From Leptodontidium sp. MPI-SDFR-AT-0119 (taxonomy: Eukaryota > Ascomycota > Leotiomycetes > Helotiales > Leptodontidiaceae), in the NCBI GenBank assembly GCA_020726505.1, contig JAHLEZ010000006.1, positions 3,100,001 to 3,164,000 of the forward strand: 64,000 nucleotides of DNA, written 5' to 3'. Made by a program: the position numbers and the translations under genes. The notes beneath the pieces were generated by a model. The model was given only the letters and a program-made list of their open reading frames with translations. It was not told the DNA's origin and made no database searches. This document shows positions 25,957-38,699 of this stretch, in pieces. Numbering within the stretch: the first letter of the stretch is position 1; each line of letters begins with the position of its first letter.

Positions 25957-27066
25957 TCACAGATAAGACTTAACTTGATCCTCACTCCATTCCCAGAATT
26001 TCTTGCTGATTCCAGTTCCGCCTTCTTCCTCTGACTTACTTCCTACTTCAATATCAGCTCGAAGGGGACCAAAGCGTCCCCATGGGATGACTAAACACAA
26101 TGTCAGTGGGTGCTCAAGAGAGACCGAAAGATGCTTACTCCATGCTCCATTTTTCTCGGGAGTAACATCTGGTGACAGACCAGCGAACATTTCAGTATAC
26201 GCGCCATGAATTGGCGTGTAGAGGAAGCGCTGGAGAATGGCATTCTGCCATCCTGCAATATGTCGTTGCAAGTCGCTCTTCAAATTCCCAGGATTCAAAG
26301 CCTGGATATGTCAGGTCTACCCAATTCCCATATCCGGTCGACGTACCACGCTGATAATGCCATCATCTTCATATCTTTTGGCAAACTCCTTGGCGTGGTA
26401 AAGGTTGCCAGCTTTGCTCACTCCGTATTTGTGCCATGCTGTTTGATCCTTCTTGTAGTCTAGATTTGTCAGATCGATTCCTCCTTTGGGCGAAAATCCC
26501 TCGGCAGCACTCGAAGATACCCAGACCACTCTCGTAGTTCCTGGTGGGTTAACTTTGGCTGTACTCTTTAATATCGGCGTCAACAGCTTGGTGAATAAGA
26601 AAGGCGCTACATTATTCGTCCCTAGCTGCAACTCGTATCCCTGCTTGGTCTTGCTCCCCTGCGGCGGGATCATTACACCTGCATTGTTCCAAAGTACGTC
26701 GAGCTTCGTCTCCTTGGATAGGAATTCGTCGGCCGAGGCTTTGATTGTGGAAAGGTCGTCGAGGTCGAGATGGAGGTATTCGATTTCGCCTTTCGAGTTG
26801 GGGAATGCGGCCTTGATGGATTCGATCGCTTTCGATGCCTTTTCGGAGGATCGGGCTGCGACGTAGACTTTGGCATTGTGGGAGTAGAGGATTTGAGCAA
26901 GTTCTTTGCCTACACCGCTGGAGGAGCCGGTCACGATGAAGACCTGATTGTATCAGGCTTGTTCCAATTGTTGGAGTACATGCCGTACCTTTCCTGTTTG
27001 ATCTGGGACGTTTGTCTCAGTGAACTTGGCCGCAGGCGGGAACATCTGCGATATGGTATTGCCCAT
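25957..27066 (-). CDS. Short-chain dehydrogenase/reductase (retinol dehydrogenase-like)
   Basis: Exons on the minus strand are 27066-26989, 26943-26347, 26301-26139 and 26090-25957, giving 323 aa. The three introns are GT-AG and 45-48 bp long, and all phases match. It is a classical-type NAD(P)-dependent SDR: cofactor motif TGSSSGVG at residues 31-38, NNAG at about 112-115, catalytic Ser in VSSSA near 170 and YGVSK with Tyr199 and Lys203. The C-terminal IPWGRFGPL resembles fungal retinol dehydrogenase-like enzymes. The substrate cannot be told from sequence. The start was chosen because the first exon restores the beta strand before TGSSSGVG (KVFIVTG) and its ATG has a good context. Confidence 0.92.
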
Positions 27067-27706
27067 GTTTGCTGTTGTGTTCGCGGAAAGGGGGAATCGA
27101 TTGTAGATGAAGGTCAATTTGGTGGAGAGGAACTTGCGGAGAGGAGAGGAGGGGATAGAAGCTTAATTTGAAGTTTGGACCAACGGATGCCGGAGCATGA
27201 GCATGAGCACAAGCCTCGGATGGTGGGTTATCGCCGATAGTTCCGTGCGTGAGATCATTGATTGACTAGGACTAGATTGAGGAGAATCCCCGATTCCCAG
27301 CCCATCCCCAGCCTCCGCCAAGGGGATTCGGCAAACAGGGGCCATGTTGGGGCTTCGGAGGGTCAATTCAAATGATTCAATTGGCGCGCGCATGGCGATT
27401 GTTCACGATGGAGACGTACAGTAGACGACGGTGTGGACTCGATTGATGGAAGCGCCGGCTTTGAATTAAGGTTTAGCTTGAGGGTGCATTCTTTTTGTCG
27501 TCGCGACTTTTGTTGCACACCGCACCTTAAGCATAAGCAAATTAAGCTTTCCCGTTCGCCCACAGGCCAAACTTAGCCGTGGTTAGCCGCCGACAATGAG
27601 GCTAAATTGAAGCAGCCGAAAAACACGGTGGACGCGTCGATTTGACCGCTTCAGCACCCAAAATGCCCCTCCGAAAGTAAACAATCAACAATCTCTACAA
27701 CTTGCG

Positions 27707-30686
27707 ATGGATGCTCCTGAGCTCGAGCAGGATGTGCAGCTGGAGAGGTCAGCGCCGAATCTTCTGGCAGATCTCGGACAATCTCTACCACCCTTCCTGA
27801 GGAGAGATGGGCGAATTCGACGCAATGTTCGTGTCTCGGACATGGACAGACTGGTGAACCTCGTATGTTACACAACCTAGAGTATATCATTTACTGACGA
27901 CCTCGTAGCTTGAACCCTTCCAAGAGCTTCCCCAGCTTCTCGATCCTCATCTCAACAAATTTGTGCCGTCCCTTGCGAATGACTTCCTCGAATACCTACG
28001 TGCCCCTCCATCGAAACAGCCAACAACCCATCTCCTGACACCGCTGTCCAAGGCTATATGTAAGCTGCTGTATACATTCTGCAAGATCCGAGGAGAGAAG
28101 GTCATTGTACAATTCTTTGGTACGGAGACAAGAGATCTCGAGTTGCTGCTGTCTGCGATTGAGAAGGGCACAACGTGGGGCTGGGAGGAAAGATACATCA
28201 CACTCCTCTGGCTTTCCCAGCTACTTCTCGCCCCATTTGATCTTGCAAGTATATCTTCGCAAGGGACAGAGGTTGATTTGGATATCCGAGGCTTCGCATG
28301 TCCACCAAATGTTCCCACAGTAACATTGAGAGTCATTTCCCTTGCTGTTCGCTATCTCTCATCGTCTGGGAAGGAGAGAGATGCTGCCAAAATTCTACTG
28401 GTCCGTGTAGCCATGCGACCGGACATGCAACAAGTGGGCGTTCTCCGGGCTTTGGTTAGATGGGCAATCTCTTGTCTACATCCTTCTGCTGGTCTTGAAA
28501 GCTCGCCGTATTTTTATATTGGCATCCTTTCATTCTTGGCTGGGATGCTTGTTTCGTCTGCTGGTACTCCTGATATGGTTGAGTACTTGCCTGACATATT
28601 CAACGTTACTCGGGATCAAGATGATATGCCGACAACTATTCTCGACGCAATCAAGAAGTCTGCTGTTTCACGAAAGATCATCATCAAGATCTTTCGAGCG
28701 ATTGCGTTACTTGATCTTGCCAACACTCAGGATCTAGATAGAGTTCAGACTGTGATAGGTGATCTTCTCGATTTCCTGGAAGATGAAGCGACTCCTGTTA
28801 GACTTGCTGCGAGTAAGGCATTGAGCATCATTACTTTGAAGCTGGATTCCGACATGGCATCACAAGTCGTCGATGTTGTTCTTGACACTTTCAGAAGTAC
28901 CTACAGAATGGTGGCTGGGAAGGCTGATCTGTCTGATGTCAAGGCATTTCAATGGCATGGTCTTGTCTTGACATTCTCTCATCTTCTTTACCGTCGATCG
29001 ATACCGCCATCGAGTTTGGCTCCTGTCTTGAATGCATTGCGACTTGCGCTTTCTTTTGAGAAACGGTCTGGTATTTCGGCTTCAACGGGAACGAATGTTC
29101 GAGATGCCGCCAATTTCGGCATATGGGCATTGGCTCGAAGGTATACCACGAAGGAGTTGCAGATCGAATTGGATGGTCGTTCAGCGTTGCAAACCCTAGC
29201 AACTGATCTTGTCGTTGCTAGTTCGTTGGATCCGGCTGGCAATGTTCGAAGAGGATCATCTGCTGCATTGCAAGAGTTGATTGGAAGGAATCCGGATATG
29301 ATTGCTGAGGGGATTCAAGTAGTACAGGTTGTTGATTATCATGCCATTGCACTTCGATCGAGAGCTGTTGAGGTTGGAATTGGTGCTGCTGAACTGTCCG
29401 ATGAATACTATCGTGGTGTTCTAGATGGTCTTTTGGGTTGGCGTGGAATTAAGGATTCGAATGCAGCTGTACGACGGACTGCAGCTTCAGCTGTTGGAGG
29501 ACTTGTTCGGGAGAAGTCGTATGATTTTCGACGAGTTCTGGGACTTCTTACTGGGAGATTGAAGGAGCTTGTACCTCGAGATGGTGATGAACGGCATGGT
29601 GTTTTGCTCTCCATTGCATCCATCATTGAATTCTCGACAGATGATGTCGTCGATATTCTGAGGTATGTTGATGGTGGTTGGGCGACTTTTCGGAATCAGT
29701 CATTGATTGCAGAGGCGACTTGCAAGATATTGATAGCTTCAAGGCTTGGCATCGAAATACAGTTACAGCAATCGATACTCGAGAAGTTTCTGCCAATGGA
29801 AGATGCATTTGGGGTCATTTCCGATGCTGCCGCAAATCTTGTCGGAATGAAGCCTGATCTTGTCGCGGGATATTTGGAGAAAGCCAAGAGCAAGAATGCA
29901 TACTTGGGTACCTTGTTCAAAGTCTTCGCAACTTCTGGGCATCAAGCGGCAATCGTCAGTACTATACAAGGGATTTGGAAACGAGACAAGGATCCTGATT
30001 CTCGAGCAATGATCCTGCGTAGTTTGGGTCCTCTGATTCACTTGGAGGAAGCAGTGATAATGGTTGAAGAGGGATTGGACGATTTTACGATTACTGCTCA
30101 AGGGGATGTCGGATCGAAAGTTAGGATTGAAGCTGTGAAAGTGGCTGCTGTTATGAATAAGGAGAGATTGAGAGGGAGGGTGATGAGAACTGCATCTGAG
30201 AAGCTAGACAAGGTTCGACGTGAGGGTGGGAAGTGTTTGGGGCTTGATTTGGATCCTTCTTCGGAGGAATACTATCGGGCTTTGCTTGATATGCAGTTGT
30301 CCCGGTGGGATTCAAGTTGGTCTGAGACATTTCTCTCGGGGTATGTTACATCTGTTACAGGTGCCTTTCCCCAAGCCAGTCGATCCGCATTGGTTTCGTT
30401 TTGTGAAGCTGGGGGTACGGTAACTTCGCCATTGCTGGCTTTGCTCAGGAATGCTCGTGTTGTAGTTCCGGTACTTGAGACTATCGCGTTCCTTCTCGAT
30501 ATGGGGGTCCTTCAATCTGTAGATGTTCCTTTTGTGCCGAGTTCGAATTTGAGGAGGGTAGAGGCGTATGTGAGGATATATGGGAATTGCGAGAAGGAGA
30601 AGTTGAAGGGGATATCGCAGAAGTTTCCGAGGGTTAGAGATGCGGTGAGGGATGAACTCTGGGAGGATCATGCTATGTCGACGTAG
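27707..30686 (+). CDS. Tubulin-folding cofactor D
   Basis: Exons are 27707-27862 and 27909-30686, with one GT-AG intron of 46 bp, giving 977 aa. The N-terminus (LEPFQELPQLLDPHLNKF) and the long alpha-helical HEAT-like repeat body match tubulin-specific chaperone D (fission yeast Alp1, budding yeast Cin1). This protein captures beta-tubulin and, with cofactors C and E, assembles the tubulin dimer in the cytosol. The C-terminal third (SRWDSSWSETFLSGYVTSV) corresponds to the cofactor D C-terminal domain. The 2.78-kb second exon is entirely open, a useful contrast with the broken genes nearby. The product is slightly shorter than many relatives (about 1,100-1,200 aa). Confidence 0.93.
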
Positions 30687-31354
30687 ATTATAGCTTTCTA
30701 ATTACTTCTGTGGGTCCTCTTGCTTTGATTCTTTGCTTGCCTTGATTCTTTGCTCACTTCTTCGCTCCGGACCGCTTCACTTTGCGCATGATGATCTAGG
30801 GCTTATTGTTGTGTGCGAAAGGTGAGGACATGCTGCCCCTGCATAAGCCCGATTGCGCATGGTATGGGATGAAAGCGCCGGCCCGAGCCGAGAAACTGGT
30901 CCCCCGGATTGAAGCCGAAGGCCCGAAAGAGACGAATACCAACCTATGTTAATTGCCTCATGAACAATATAATTAGCTTGATAATAAAAGACAACTAGTC
31001 TAACACAGTAGATGTAAGACATTAGAAGTGAAAGTGTCTTATTTGAAGTGCGTTAATGTTTATTCTTTGATAGAAATTATATTGAATGCCTAATCAAGTT
31101 GTGAAAACAACTGCAAGCTTTCCTGATATCAAAATCAAGCTACGCTTGAAGTAGTTACCTCGTACCTAGTGCTTAATTGGGCGCTCGAGCCACCTCCAAA
31201 GCTGAGGTGGTTCTTATTTTATAAAAACGTCCTTGTGAACCGCACCTTACAAGACACAACAACCGTCTTTCTGCTTGCCCCTCTCAACTCAAGTAGAAGT
31301 CAGAGTCAGTCACGTTCCACTGCCGCGCCACACTTCTTCAGGACTACCATCACA

Positions 31355-31795
31355 ATGGCCACAAAATCCACGCCCGTTGACAAAGCTGAGGTTGTTCGTC
31401 AAGACCTTGAAGTCGATCACAGCTCCGATTCCAAGTCCAACCCCAATACCGCTCTTTCTCTTTCTGCCGCCTCTCCCGATCAAGAACCCCCACCATACAA
31501 CTCGATTCCAACATTCCTCCCTTCTTACTGTCACCAAACAACCAATCCTAAGACGGCTGATAACCGCGCCCTCCCTGCTAACTCCAATGGCGAAGCCGTT
31601 GGTCCCGCCCTCCCTTACGCTCAACCTGGATCTGCAGCTGCTGTCGGTCAATCGATTGGAGCTCAGCTTGATAGGCACGGCAGAATATTGCATTGTTGGG
31701 TTATTGCGATTGCGGTGGCCGCCTCGGTAGCTGGAGTCCTGTACTTCTTGCAGTCGACCTGGTTCGGCATCCTCGACCGACAAACATCAACTTAA
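31355..31795 (+). CDS. Small Ser/Pro-rich protein with one C-terminal membrane segment
   Basis: It is an intronless 146-aa frame starting at the ATG in CACAATGGCC. Residues 1-100 are hydrophilic and rich in Ser, Pro, Ala and Asn (with a PPPY motif). Residues about 112-133 (CWVIAIAVAASVAGVLYFL) form one hydrophobic helix followed by a short tail. There is no signal peptide, so a tail-anchored or single-pass protein is likely. I do not recognise the family. PPPY could bind a WW domain such as that of an Rsp5-type ubiquitin ligase; this is inference. Confidence 0.65.
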   Translation: MATKSTPVDKAEVVRQDLEVDHSSDSKSNPNTALSLSAASPDQEPPPYNSIPTFLPSYCHQTTNPKTADNRALPANSNGEAVGPALPYAQPGSAAAVGQSIGAQLDRHGRILHCWVIAIAVAASVAGVLYFLQSTWFGILDRQTST

Positions 31796-31799
31796 ATTC

Positions 31800-33470
31800 C
31801 CTACTCTACCAACTCTAGTGGTAAGTTTTTAAGCACACTTCTTATACCAAACACCCTTTTATTGCAAGGCAAAAGTCCGCTAATCAGTCATCGCTCTAAG
31901 ATCAATCGCTTTGCCTCTTCCTACCATTTCCTTCATACGACCTCCTTCCCAACAAGAATTCGACAAGTCCGAGCTTGCTTGCCTTCTAAGAATACCGATT
32001 GGACACGAGTAACACCTAGGGGGTTTGGAATGGGACGAGAATAGAGATATAGTCATTTCATTTGGGTTGGATCGATTGGGAATTCGTTGATTAGTTAATT
32101 GGTCGATTTGCCTTTACTTTTCTTTGATGCATGATATGCGGCAGGAGTTTGGGAAGATACCCTGGGATCGCTGGTACAGCTGGCGTTCTGGAGTTGTCTG
32201 GATATCAATGCATTGCTTGCGGGCGTCTTTTTGACATTCGTTTCCCCCATCCTCTCTTTGCTTGAAACCCATTTATTTGAAGTGATGTGCCCACAACTAT
32301 TCTTCTATCTCCAACCTCGATAACCTACGATGCAGGCCAAATTCGTGTCCAGTGAAGCCAATTATTATATTATTATATAATTCACTTTGAAGATCAAACA
32401 AAAGCTTGCTCAAGCCTAGGCTTTTCTTCAAATTTAATGTTCTGAAATGATTTCAAGAATTTAGATAGGCTCTTATTCACAGCTATAGTAAAGAGAGCCA
32501 AGACTACGAGCACCAACCTGGCTGTTTCTTTGTCACCTGACTGGGCAGACTTTCCGACATGTAAGGAGTCAACAGCTCTATTTTATACAACACTATGCAC
32601 AATATCTCATATTTCTATTTAATAGATCCTTTTCTCCTCCTCTCCACCTAGCAATTCGTACTCTTTAGATATGTGTTATATCAAGAATTGATCGATTCGT
32701 GATTTCTCAAAGCTTGGAAGTTCCCTTCGCACCTCATTGTATGCTACCTCTCTTGTTGTGTGGTTATTAGGTGTTCTCCCCTCCACAGCAGTCTTTGCTT
32801 CGCCGGAGGAGAATTTGGTCTACCTCACTATGTGTGTGTAAGGGTCGTAATCAGATCAACGTTGCCTCTAGATTCTTTCGAGGACGAAGATTGATGAATT
32901 AGGTTACGGAAACGAAGGGAAGAGCGCAGATAGCGCTCCCAAAGGCAGGAGTCTACACGAGCCTGGAAGTTAGCATCGCGTATGGTACGCAGCAGGCCTG
33001 CTAGAACAGAAGTCAGAGTAACAAAATCTTGAATTGCCGTAGCCTATATATTGAAAACTGGTTGCAGTCTAGAACTAGATGTGTGAGGAAGAAGCAAGCA
33101 ACGACACTGCTACCGAGAGCTTGCGGCATGAGCAGACTAAAACCACCGAGTAGATAATGTGTGGAACGCCTTTCCAGGACCTCATACTTGCCCAGTCCTC
33201 TTCCAGAGGCCTCGGGGATACACGCGAACCAGGTGAATTAAAGAATCTGAGGAAAGGGGCGCCGCACAAGACCGACCTCTAAGGACGCCCAGAATGGATC
33301 AGCCAGAGAGCCCTATCCTCTTCTCACAGCTCTAGTGCATTTCCAATATGTCAAAGCTTGCTGGCCAATCATCTTCCAGGCAGCGCCGTTTCTTGTAAAT
33401 AGAACGTCCGGCGCGAGTTCCACAACAAAGACCAAACTACAAACGTTGTAGGCTGATGGCGCCTTGTGTC
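31800..33470. other. 1.7-kb intergenic stretch; no gene seen
   Basis: Short frames only, without recognisable domains or consistent splice sites. A TTATTATATTATTATATAATTC run near 32,360 is the most AT-rich part. Confidence 0.5.
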
Positions 33471-33476
33471 CATAGG

Positions 33477-34046
33477 CTAGTTATCAATCTTCTCCCAAGT
33501 TAATCGAGCCACGGTTGGAGTTCCATCCTAAAATACAATATTAGCGATGGAGCCATGCATTGACTACAAATGGAACAACAAGTGGAGGCTTACTGGAAGA
33601 TCAAGTGTTTGTTGTGGTTGGAGAAGCAGGTGTCTCCGACCATCTTTCTCGCTGATCTTGACGTTCCTCAGAACCTCAGTTGTTCCCACCCAGGCAGGAT
33701 TGAGCGCTACCTTGACATGGCAGTTCAAGGTTAGCTCCTCCCCATCGTATCGCAGATCATATGGGCCAGAGTAAGTCGAAAAACTTCTTGGGGCAGCAGG
33801 AATGCTATGGTCGGATGCATTAATGCATGACTGTTTACCGTAGCCTTCGCTTTCAATTGGTGGTTGCACCGTGCCAGACATGTACCCAGAGTTGGTGAAA
33901 ATTGCCAGCCCCTAGCTAGGGTTGTCTCCATGAGGCTCTAGCAAGACCTTTGATTGGTCGCCAGATGAGAGAAACAATTTGAAGAAAATCAGCTTCCAGA
34001 CGCCGACGAGAAGGCTTTTGTTATTGTGAAGTTGAGATTCCGACAT
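33477..34046 (-). pseudogene. Lipocalin-like domain protein with an in-frame stop
   Basis: Exons on the minus strand are 34046-33594 and 33527-33477, with a GT-AG intron of 66 bp. The product would be a single-domain lipocalin-like protein (Pfam Lipocalin_5 type) of about 167 residues: LVGVWKL at the start, GLAIFTNSGYMSG, YSGPYDL, LNPAWVGTTEVLRNV, ending LTWEKIDN. Codon 45 is TAG (33912-33914) between DNPS and GLAIF. The frame is continuous on both sides. The stop sits in a CTAGCTAG duplication, so a small insertion may have created it. Such proteins occur in fungal oxidoreductase or metabolite gene neighbourhoods, but the role is unknown. Confidence 0.75.
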
Positions 34047-34991
34047 GTTTCCGTTGTGATTTCCAAACAAAGATGACTGGGATATTTCGAGGTGACCGAC
34101 TTGAGCTTCTTCAAAAGTTTTGAGGGGGGTTAGGAACATCTGGGCATGGACTGGAGCGGTGGGTGGTGGCTCTCGATGGACTCCGGCACGTTCGTGTGTG
34201 AACATTGATCTTCTGACGTGAGTGTGAGGTGGTCGAGAGGAGATGTTCGTGGCGGTTGCGCCTTTCGATGCTAACGAGGTGTCTTGGGAGGGACAATCGT
34301 CGGGTTCATCAACGCGCCAGCGCCTGACTTGGAACGGGGTGGCGTTGCTCCCTAATTCGCAGTCCTTCAAAGCTTATGAGCTCAGCAGGGGGTGAGGCAT
34401 TCAAGGAAGACTCACGGTGTGCTCTTTGGTTCTTCCTGTTTTGAACCTTCCTCCCCTGCTTGTTGGCCTCGGCCTCGGCGTCGACGTGGTTGTAGTGATT
34501 TCCGACCCTGTTCGATTCATCCTCGCCCAGGGCTAAAGAAAGCGGAGTAACGGATTATTCTACGATCTTGAGTTACTGAAGATCTAGTTCTGTGTCGCTG
34601 TGGTCGAGATGATTATAGCTAACTTCCTGTTTATGGTTTCTGTTTTGAATTTGACACAATCAAGAAACTCAAGTATCCACCTCCACGCTCCTTGCCTTTT
34701 GCAATTCTTATGATATGAAATTTTTGGACCCGGACCAATAGTATCTATCTGCATCGCCTTCGTACCGCTTGTAGTGGCTTTTCTGCAATATTGCCATCAT
34801 AGGGTCTTCAAGAGGGGAATCCTTGGATAAAATTTTCGTTATACGACTTCAGACCTTGTGGCCATCTTGGGGAATGGATTTGATAGGCCAGAAAAGTTTG
34901 ACAATAGTATCTGGATGAAGCATTTGATTGATGATACGGGTGCTCGCAGCAAGGCTGTATCGACCACTTTGATGCTCAAAGTTTATTGATA

Positions 34992-36349
34992 CAGTGGGTG
35001 GCCACAAGTCTGAGCGGCGCTAAATTAAGCGAAATCCATCATTATTTTCTACTTGTTTATATTACTTATAACTCTATTAAATCAAGTCAGAATCACTTGT
35101 AAATAGAGTCAAAATACTCGCAAGAAGGTATAGTATCTTTCTATATACTTAGTATTTCGTGTACCACCCATTTGCAGCCTTAACTGCGTCTACCCTCTTC
35201 TGCATCCCCTCGGCTAGCTTATTTAGAAGCTCCTCTTCTAAAGTCTCCCACGCCTCTTGTGCACACTCAATTAAGAAGTCCATTGTAGCGTTACTATTAC
35301 CCATTACCTTGAGTTCGGGATGTGCTCTATCGATTTCGGCCTTAAGCATCTTCCAAAGGTTTTCGATAGGGTTCAAGTCCGGCGAATAAGGGGGCCAATC
35401 CATTACATCTATCCCGTTCTCTATAAACCAATCCCGAACCTTGTGAGCCTTGTAAATAGGGGCATTATCTTACATAAAGATAGAATCGTGTTGGAAGATC
35501 GTAGGAAGGTATTCGTTTAGTACTTCGATATACACTTTAGCTATAACGCCCCCCCTCTTCGCATTTTGGTCCCCTTCTATCACTACTAAATCGGTTCGAC
35601 ACCCGAAGCCAAAACATGCCCAAAACATTTGTGTTCGACCTTTAGGAGGTTTCGTTTGTATTGCCTAAAGTTCGAGTGCCTAGCCTTTATATAACGTTAG
35701 CAATTGATCTTGTAAGTAAAGACGAAAAGGAGGGGAAAGTTACCCCGCGTTCGATATACCCACTTAATAGCGCCCCCTTTACCACGCTCGATAGAGCACT
35801 CGTCTGACCACCGAAGACGTTTCCAAAAGTCAATTGACTTTTCATCGTACTTTTCTGCCCATATACGCCTTTGTCGAGCATGATCTTCGGTCAAAAAAGG
35901 CCGTACCTTACACCTCCACTTCTGTATGCCCGATTTGAGGAGGTATCGATAAACAGTCTTCTTCGAGGCGTGAGGAACGGTCGATTTGAAAAGCTGTTGG
36001 GCAGTAATCTTCGGATTTACTACAATAGCACGTCGTATAGCGCGGTGATCGCTAGGAGTAAGTACTGAGGGTGCACCTTTCCGAGGCGCAGAGTGGCAGG
36101 AAACTTGATTCGGGGCGCGATTGACGATACTTCGGCAGGTCGTATCTCCGAGGTCTTCTATACGCGCAATAACTGGAAACGGTATGCCATGATCACGAGC
36201 AGATACTACTCGAGATCTTTGATTAGGAGAAACTTCCCCTAAAGGTTTGCGTGGAGCTCCAGGAGCCTTCATTTTGTGTAGTTAGTAAGTCGCGCTCGCG
36301 TAAAAACGAGCTTTTAAGGTTTCCCGCTCAGACTTGTGGCCACACACTG
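34992..36349 (-). mobile_element. Tc1/mariner transposon with complete ends, transposase broken
   Basis: The element is 1,358 bp. Its ends are inverted repeats of about 26 bp (34992-35017 and 36324-36349; outermost CAGTGKGTGGCCACAAGT, one mismatch). TA target duplications lie at 34990-34991 and 36350-36351. It encodes one transposase on the minus strand. Its flanks carry the lipocalin pseudogene (945 bp away) and the Zn2Cys6 gene. Confidence 0.92.
35149..36272 (-). pseudogene. Tc1-type DD34E transposase with RIP-like stops
   Basis: Starts MKAPGAPRKP at 36272. It has a helix-turn-helix N-terminus, the first catalytic Asp in RWSDECS, the second in DNAPIYKAHK and the Glu in SPDLNPIENLW, exactly 34 residues after the second Asp (DD34E). 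A likely intron of about 60 bp (about 35690-35750, GTAACT donor, GCTAAC branch point) follows VYRTRG. After it, two TAG codons stand where Gln is expected, and one TAA replaces Gln just before DNAP. All three are C-to-T changes at CAA or CAG, the RIP signature. The C-terminus (KAANGWYTKY) is intact. It cannot make active transposase without suppression. Confidence 0.88.
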
Positions 36350-36537
36350 TAGTTGTGGAGGACCATGGAGGATACATATTCATACCGGAAGTGGGGTATC
36401 TGGATAGTATTCAAGTACACAATGTGGGCGACAATCCACTATCTCTGCCACGAACAGTTATCTCATGTCTGATTTCCGTCTTTTCCCAAACTAAACAATA
36501 CACTGAATACTCTATCGATACATGATTGGGCTACACA

Positions 36538-38422
36538 TTAGCTCGCGCCAGAATCTCCTCTACTTGAAGCCGGACTTGTATCGGCAAAGAGAGCCGAGTA
36601 GTCAACACCAGAATGGATACCCCTTTTCAGCTCCGAAAAGTTAAAGACAGAGGCAATTTCCTCCCAGCCCTGGTCCTTATGTTGCTTTTGCCTCCGTAAA
36701 ACTAGTTTCCCTTTTCCCTTCGATGAATCATATAATACCAGCTCGACGTCGTAGAATCTCGATGTTTCGGGTAAAGGCGGTATGTGCTTCAGACGTGTAT
36801 TTTTGTCCACTGGGGAGTCGAATGGTGTGGACTGGATCTCATCTGCGAAGCTATAGAAGAAGTCGTCTTCTTCCACCGTCATGACCTTCAGTGCCACATT
36901 AGCCATGATAAAACTATCCCACATACCCTCTCGCGTCGGCATTGCTAGGAGGATGGCAATAGCTTGACGCCGTATCCAAGGTACACGGCACTTGAGGGCC
37001 GTGTAATACATGAATGGCAATATGCCAATATCGGCAATGAAATCACCAGCCAGATCGCTGGCTGAACCTAATGGCTCCCCCATCTCAGTTCGAGCATGAC
37101 TGTAACCCTTTAGTAGATGCAAAGTCTGCGTGATAATCGAGGTGAAGTGCGAAGTGTAATCGTCGAACTGTGTTTGCCGACCTCTAGACAAAGCGGTTTC
37201 CACCATTATAGATGCCATAGTGAGGAAAATACGGAGGAGGTATACTCCCAAGATCGTACTTTTGCTGCTGGCTTGGAGGCTTAAGGTTACACGACTTCGA
37301 CTGTAGGCTACTTTCCACGAGGCTATGGCGCTTTTGAGACATACTTGCTGGCTCTGTACGGTAGGCGGGTAGGTTATGCCGCGGAAATCGAAGGAACGGC
37401 ACTCTTCGGTGAAGGAGAGGATATTGTTGAGTAAAAAACTAAAGCTTTTTCGAGCTTCCGACATATTTCGAAATGAAAATGGTATCTGCGCCTGGGATAA
37501 ATAAATAGGGTGGTCGAGCTTGAGATGAGAGGTGGCAGATTTGCAACCGAACAAAGCTGATTGTATGCTCAAACATGGAAGAGACTCTGAAAGACATTCG
37601 TTTATCGATGGGGAGTTTGAGATCTGGGCGGCTTCATGCTGAGGTTTCTCTTTACTTGCGTCGTACAGTCGAAGCTCACTCATCAATTTCCAGCCACTCT
37701 CGGCGTGAGTTTGCGCATTTCCATACTCCCCTCTGAGAAGATCCAGCGTGACGAACAACACACAGGCGATGAGCATCACCCGAAGTGAAGCACTATGTTC
37801 ATCCATATTCCGGGCTCGAAGATGATTGATAGCTTTCGAATACTGCTGGAGAGTAAAAACTTCAGGCCGGCCAATCTCCTCATGATCGGGAGACCTGAGA
37901 CTCTTATCATCGATCCTGTGAGCCGATCCTAATGCTATCACAGCATGAAGGACTGCCGGCTCTGATACGCAAGCTTGAAGTGCAAGCTTTTGCCAGAAAT
38001 AAGAATAGAAAACACCAGGAATTTTGGTAATTGTCTTGAAGCGAAAGTAATCGAAACAAATCCTCTCTTCGCCGTTCAATCGTGGCAGTATGAGTAGAGC
38101 AGATACATTGCATATCCCAGAAGGGATGCTATTCACGGGCTTAGGACATATGCCGTTGACTGTCAGAATGTTGTCTTTGCTCTCAGGAATGCTGATCGTG
38201 TTCCAAATCCCGTAGCCATCGCACTTCCGACCAGTTGAGCAGCAGCTCCTGCACGTTGGGCGATTTTCATCGCACTTAACTCGACGTACTCTGTCATTAT
38301 ATCAGTCTCACCGCTGCATTTGATTTGATGAAGAGAGATGAGGACACTTACTTGCAAGTGCGGCACCCATTCGTAGACTTTATGTGGCTCGCTCGGACCT
38401 TCTTGGACATGAGAGCATTCAT
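36538..38422 (-). CDS. Zn(II)2Cys6 fungal transcription factor
   Basis: Exons on the minus strand are 38422-38352 and 38290-36538, with a GT-AG intron of 61 bp, giving 607 aa. The cluster has perfect spacing: Cys20-x2-Cys23-x6-Cys30-x6-Cys37-x2-Cys40-x6-Cys47, and the intron splits it after Cys23. The rest is a fungal-specific regulatory domain typical of this class. The gene points away from the SnoaL/beta-lactamase-like pair and may regulate it; that is inference from position. An inverted repeat with CGG/CCG half sites (38503-38518) lies 81 bp upstream of the ATG and could be an autoregulatory site. Confidence 0.92.
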
Positions 38423-38502
38423 CTTACTCTGAGCTTCGGTTTTGATCGCTTTCCAATGTTACCAGCAAAGAAACGGTTGCCATAAGCAGATAAAGCTGCG
38501 GT

Positions 38503-38518
38503 CGGTGCAGCCGCACCG
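38503..38518. promoter_or_regulatory. CGGTGC-N4-GCACCG palindrome upstream of Zn2Cys6 gene
   Basis: It has perfect 6-bp arms separated by AGCC, with CGG and CCG at the outer ends. Zn2Cys6 dimers often bind inverted CGG triplets. It lies 81-96 bp upstream of the regulator's start codon. Function is inferred from form and place only. Confidence 0.35.
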
Positions 38519-38699
38519 ATGCTTATAGTTGTCTCCCGTGCTAGGTCTCAGAAAGGGAAGCAAGATTCGCTCGGTAACCATCAGGGATTGGTCTCTATGA
38601 GAGCGACGGGTTGCGACCCTTCTACGTACATGTGAGCATGGGTTATGGATGACTCCTTCGTGTTCACAGTCACTTGATTGGATGGACATGCACCAGCGG

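Noticed and set aside
33912..33945. Intron removing the lipocalin TAG
   Set aside because: The only candidate is about 32 bp with a poor donor and would delete conserved residues.
34047..34370. N-terminal extension of the lipocalin frame to 34370
   Set aside because: Low-complexity and not typical of the single-domain family; the ATG at 34046 fits better.
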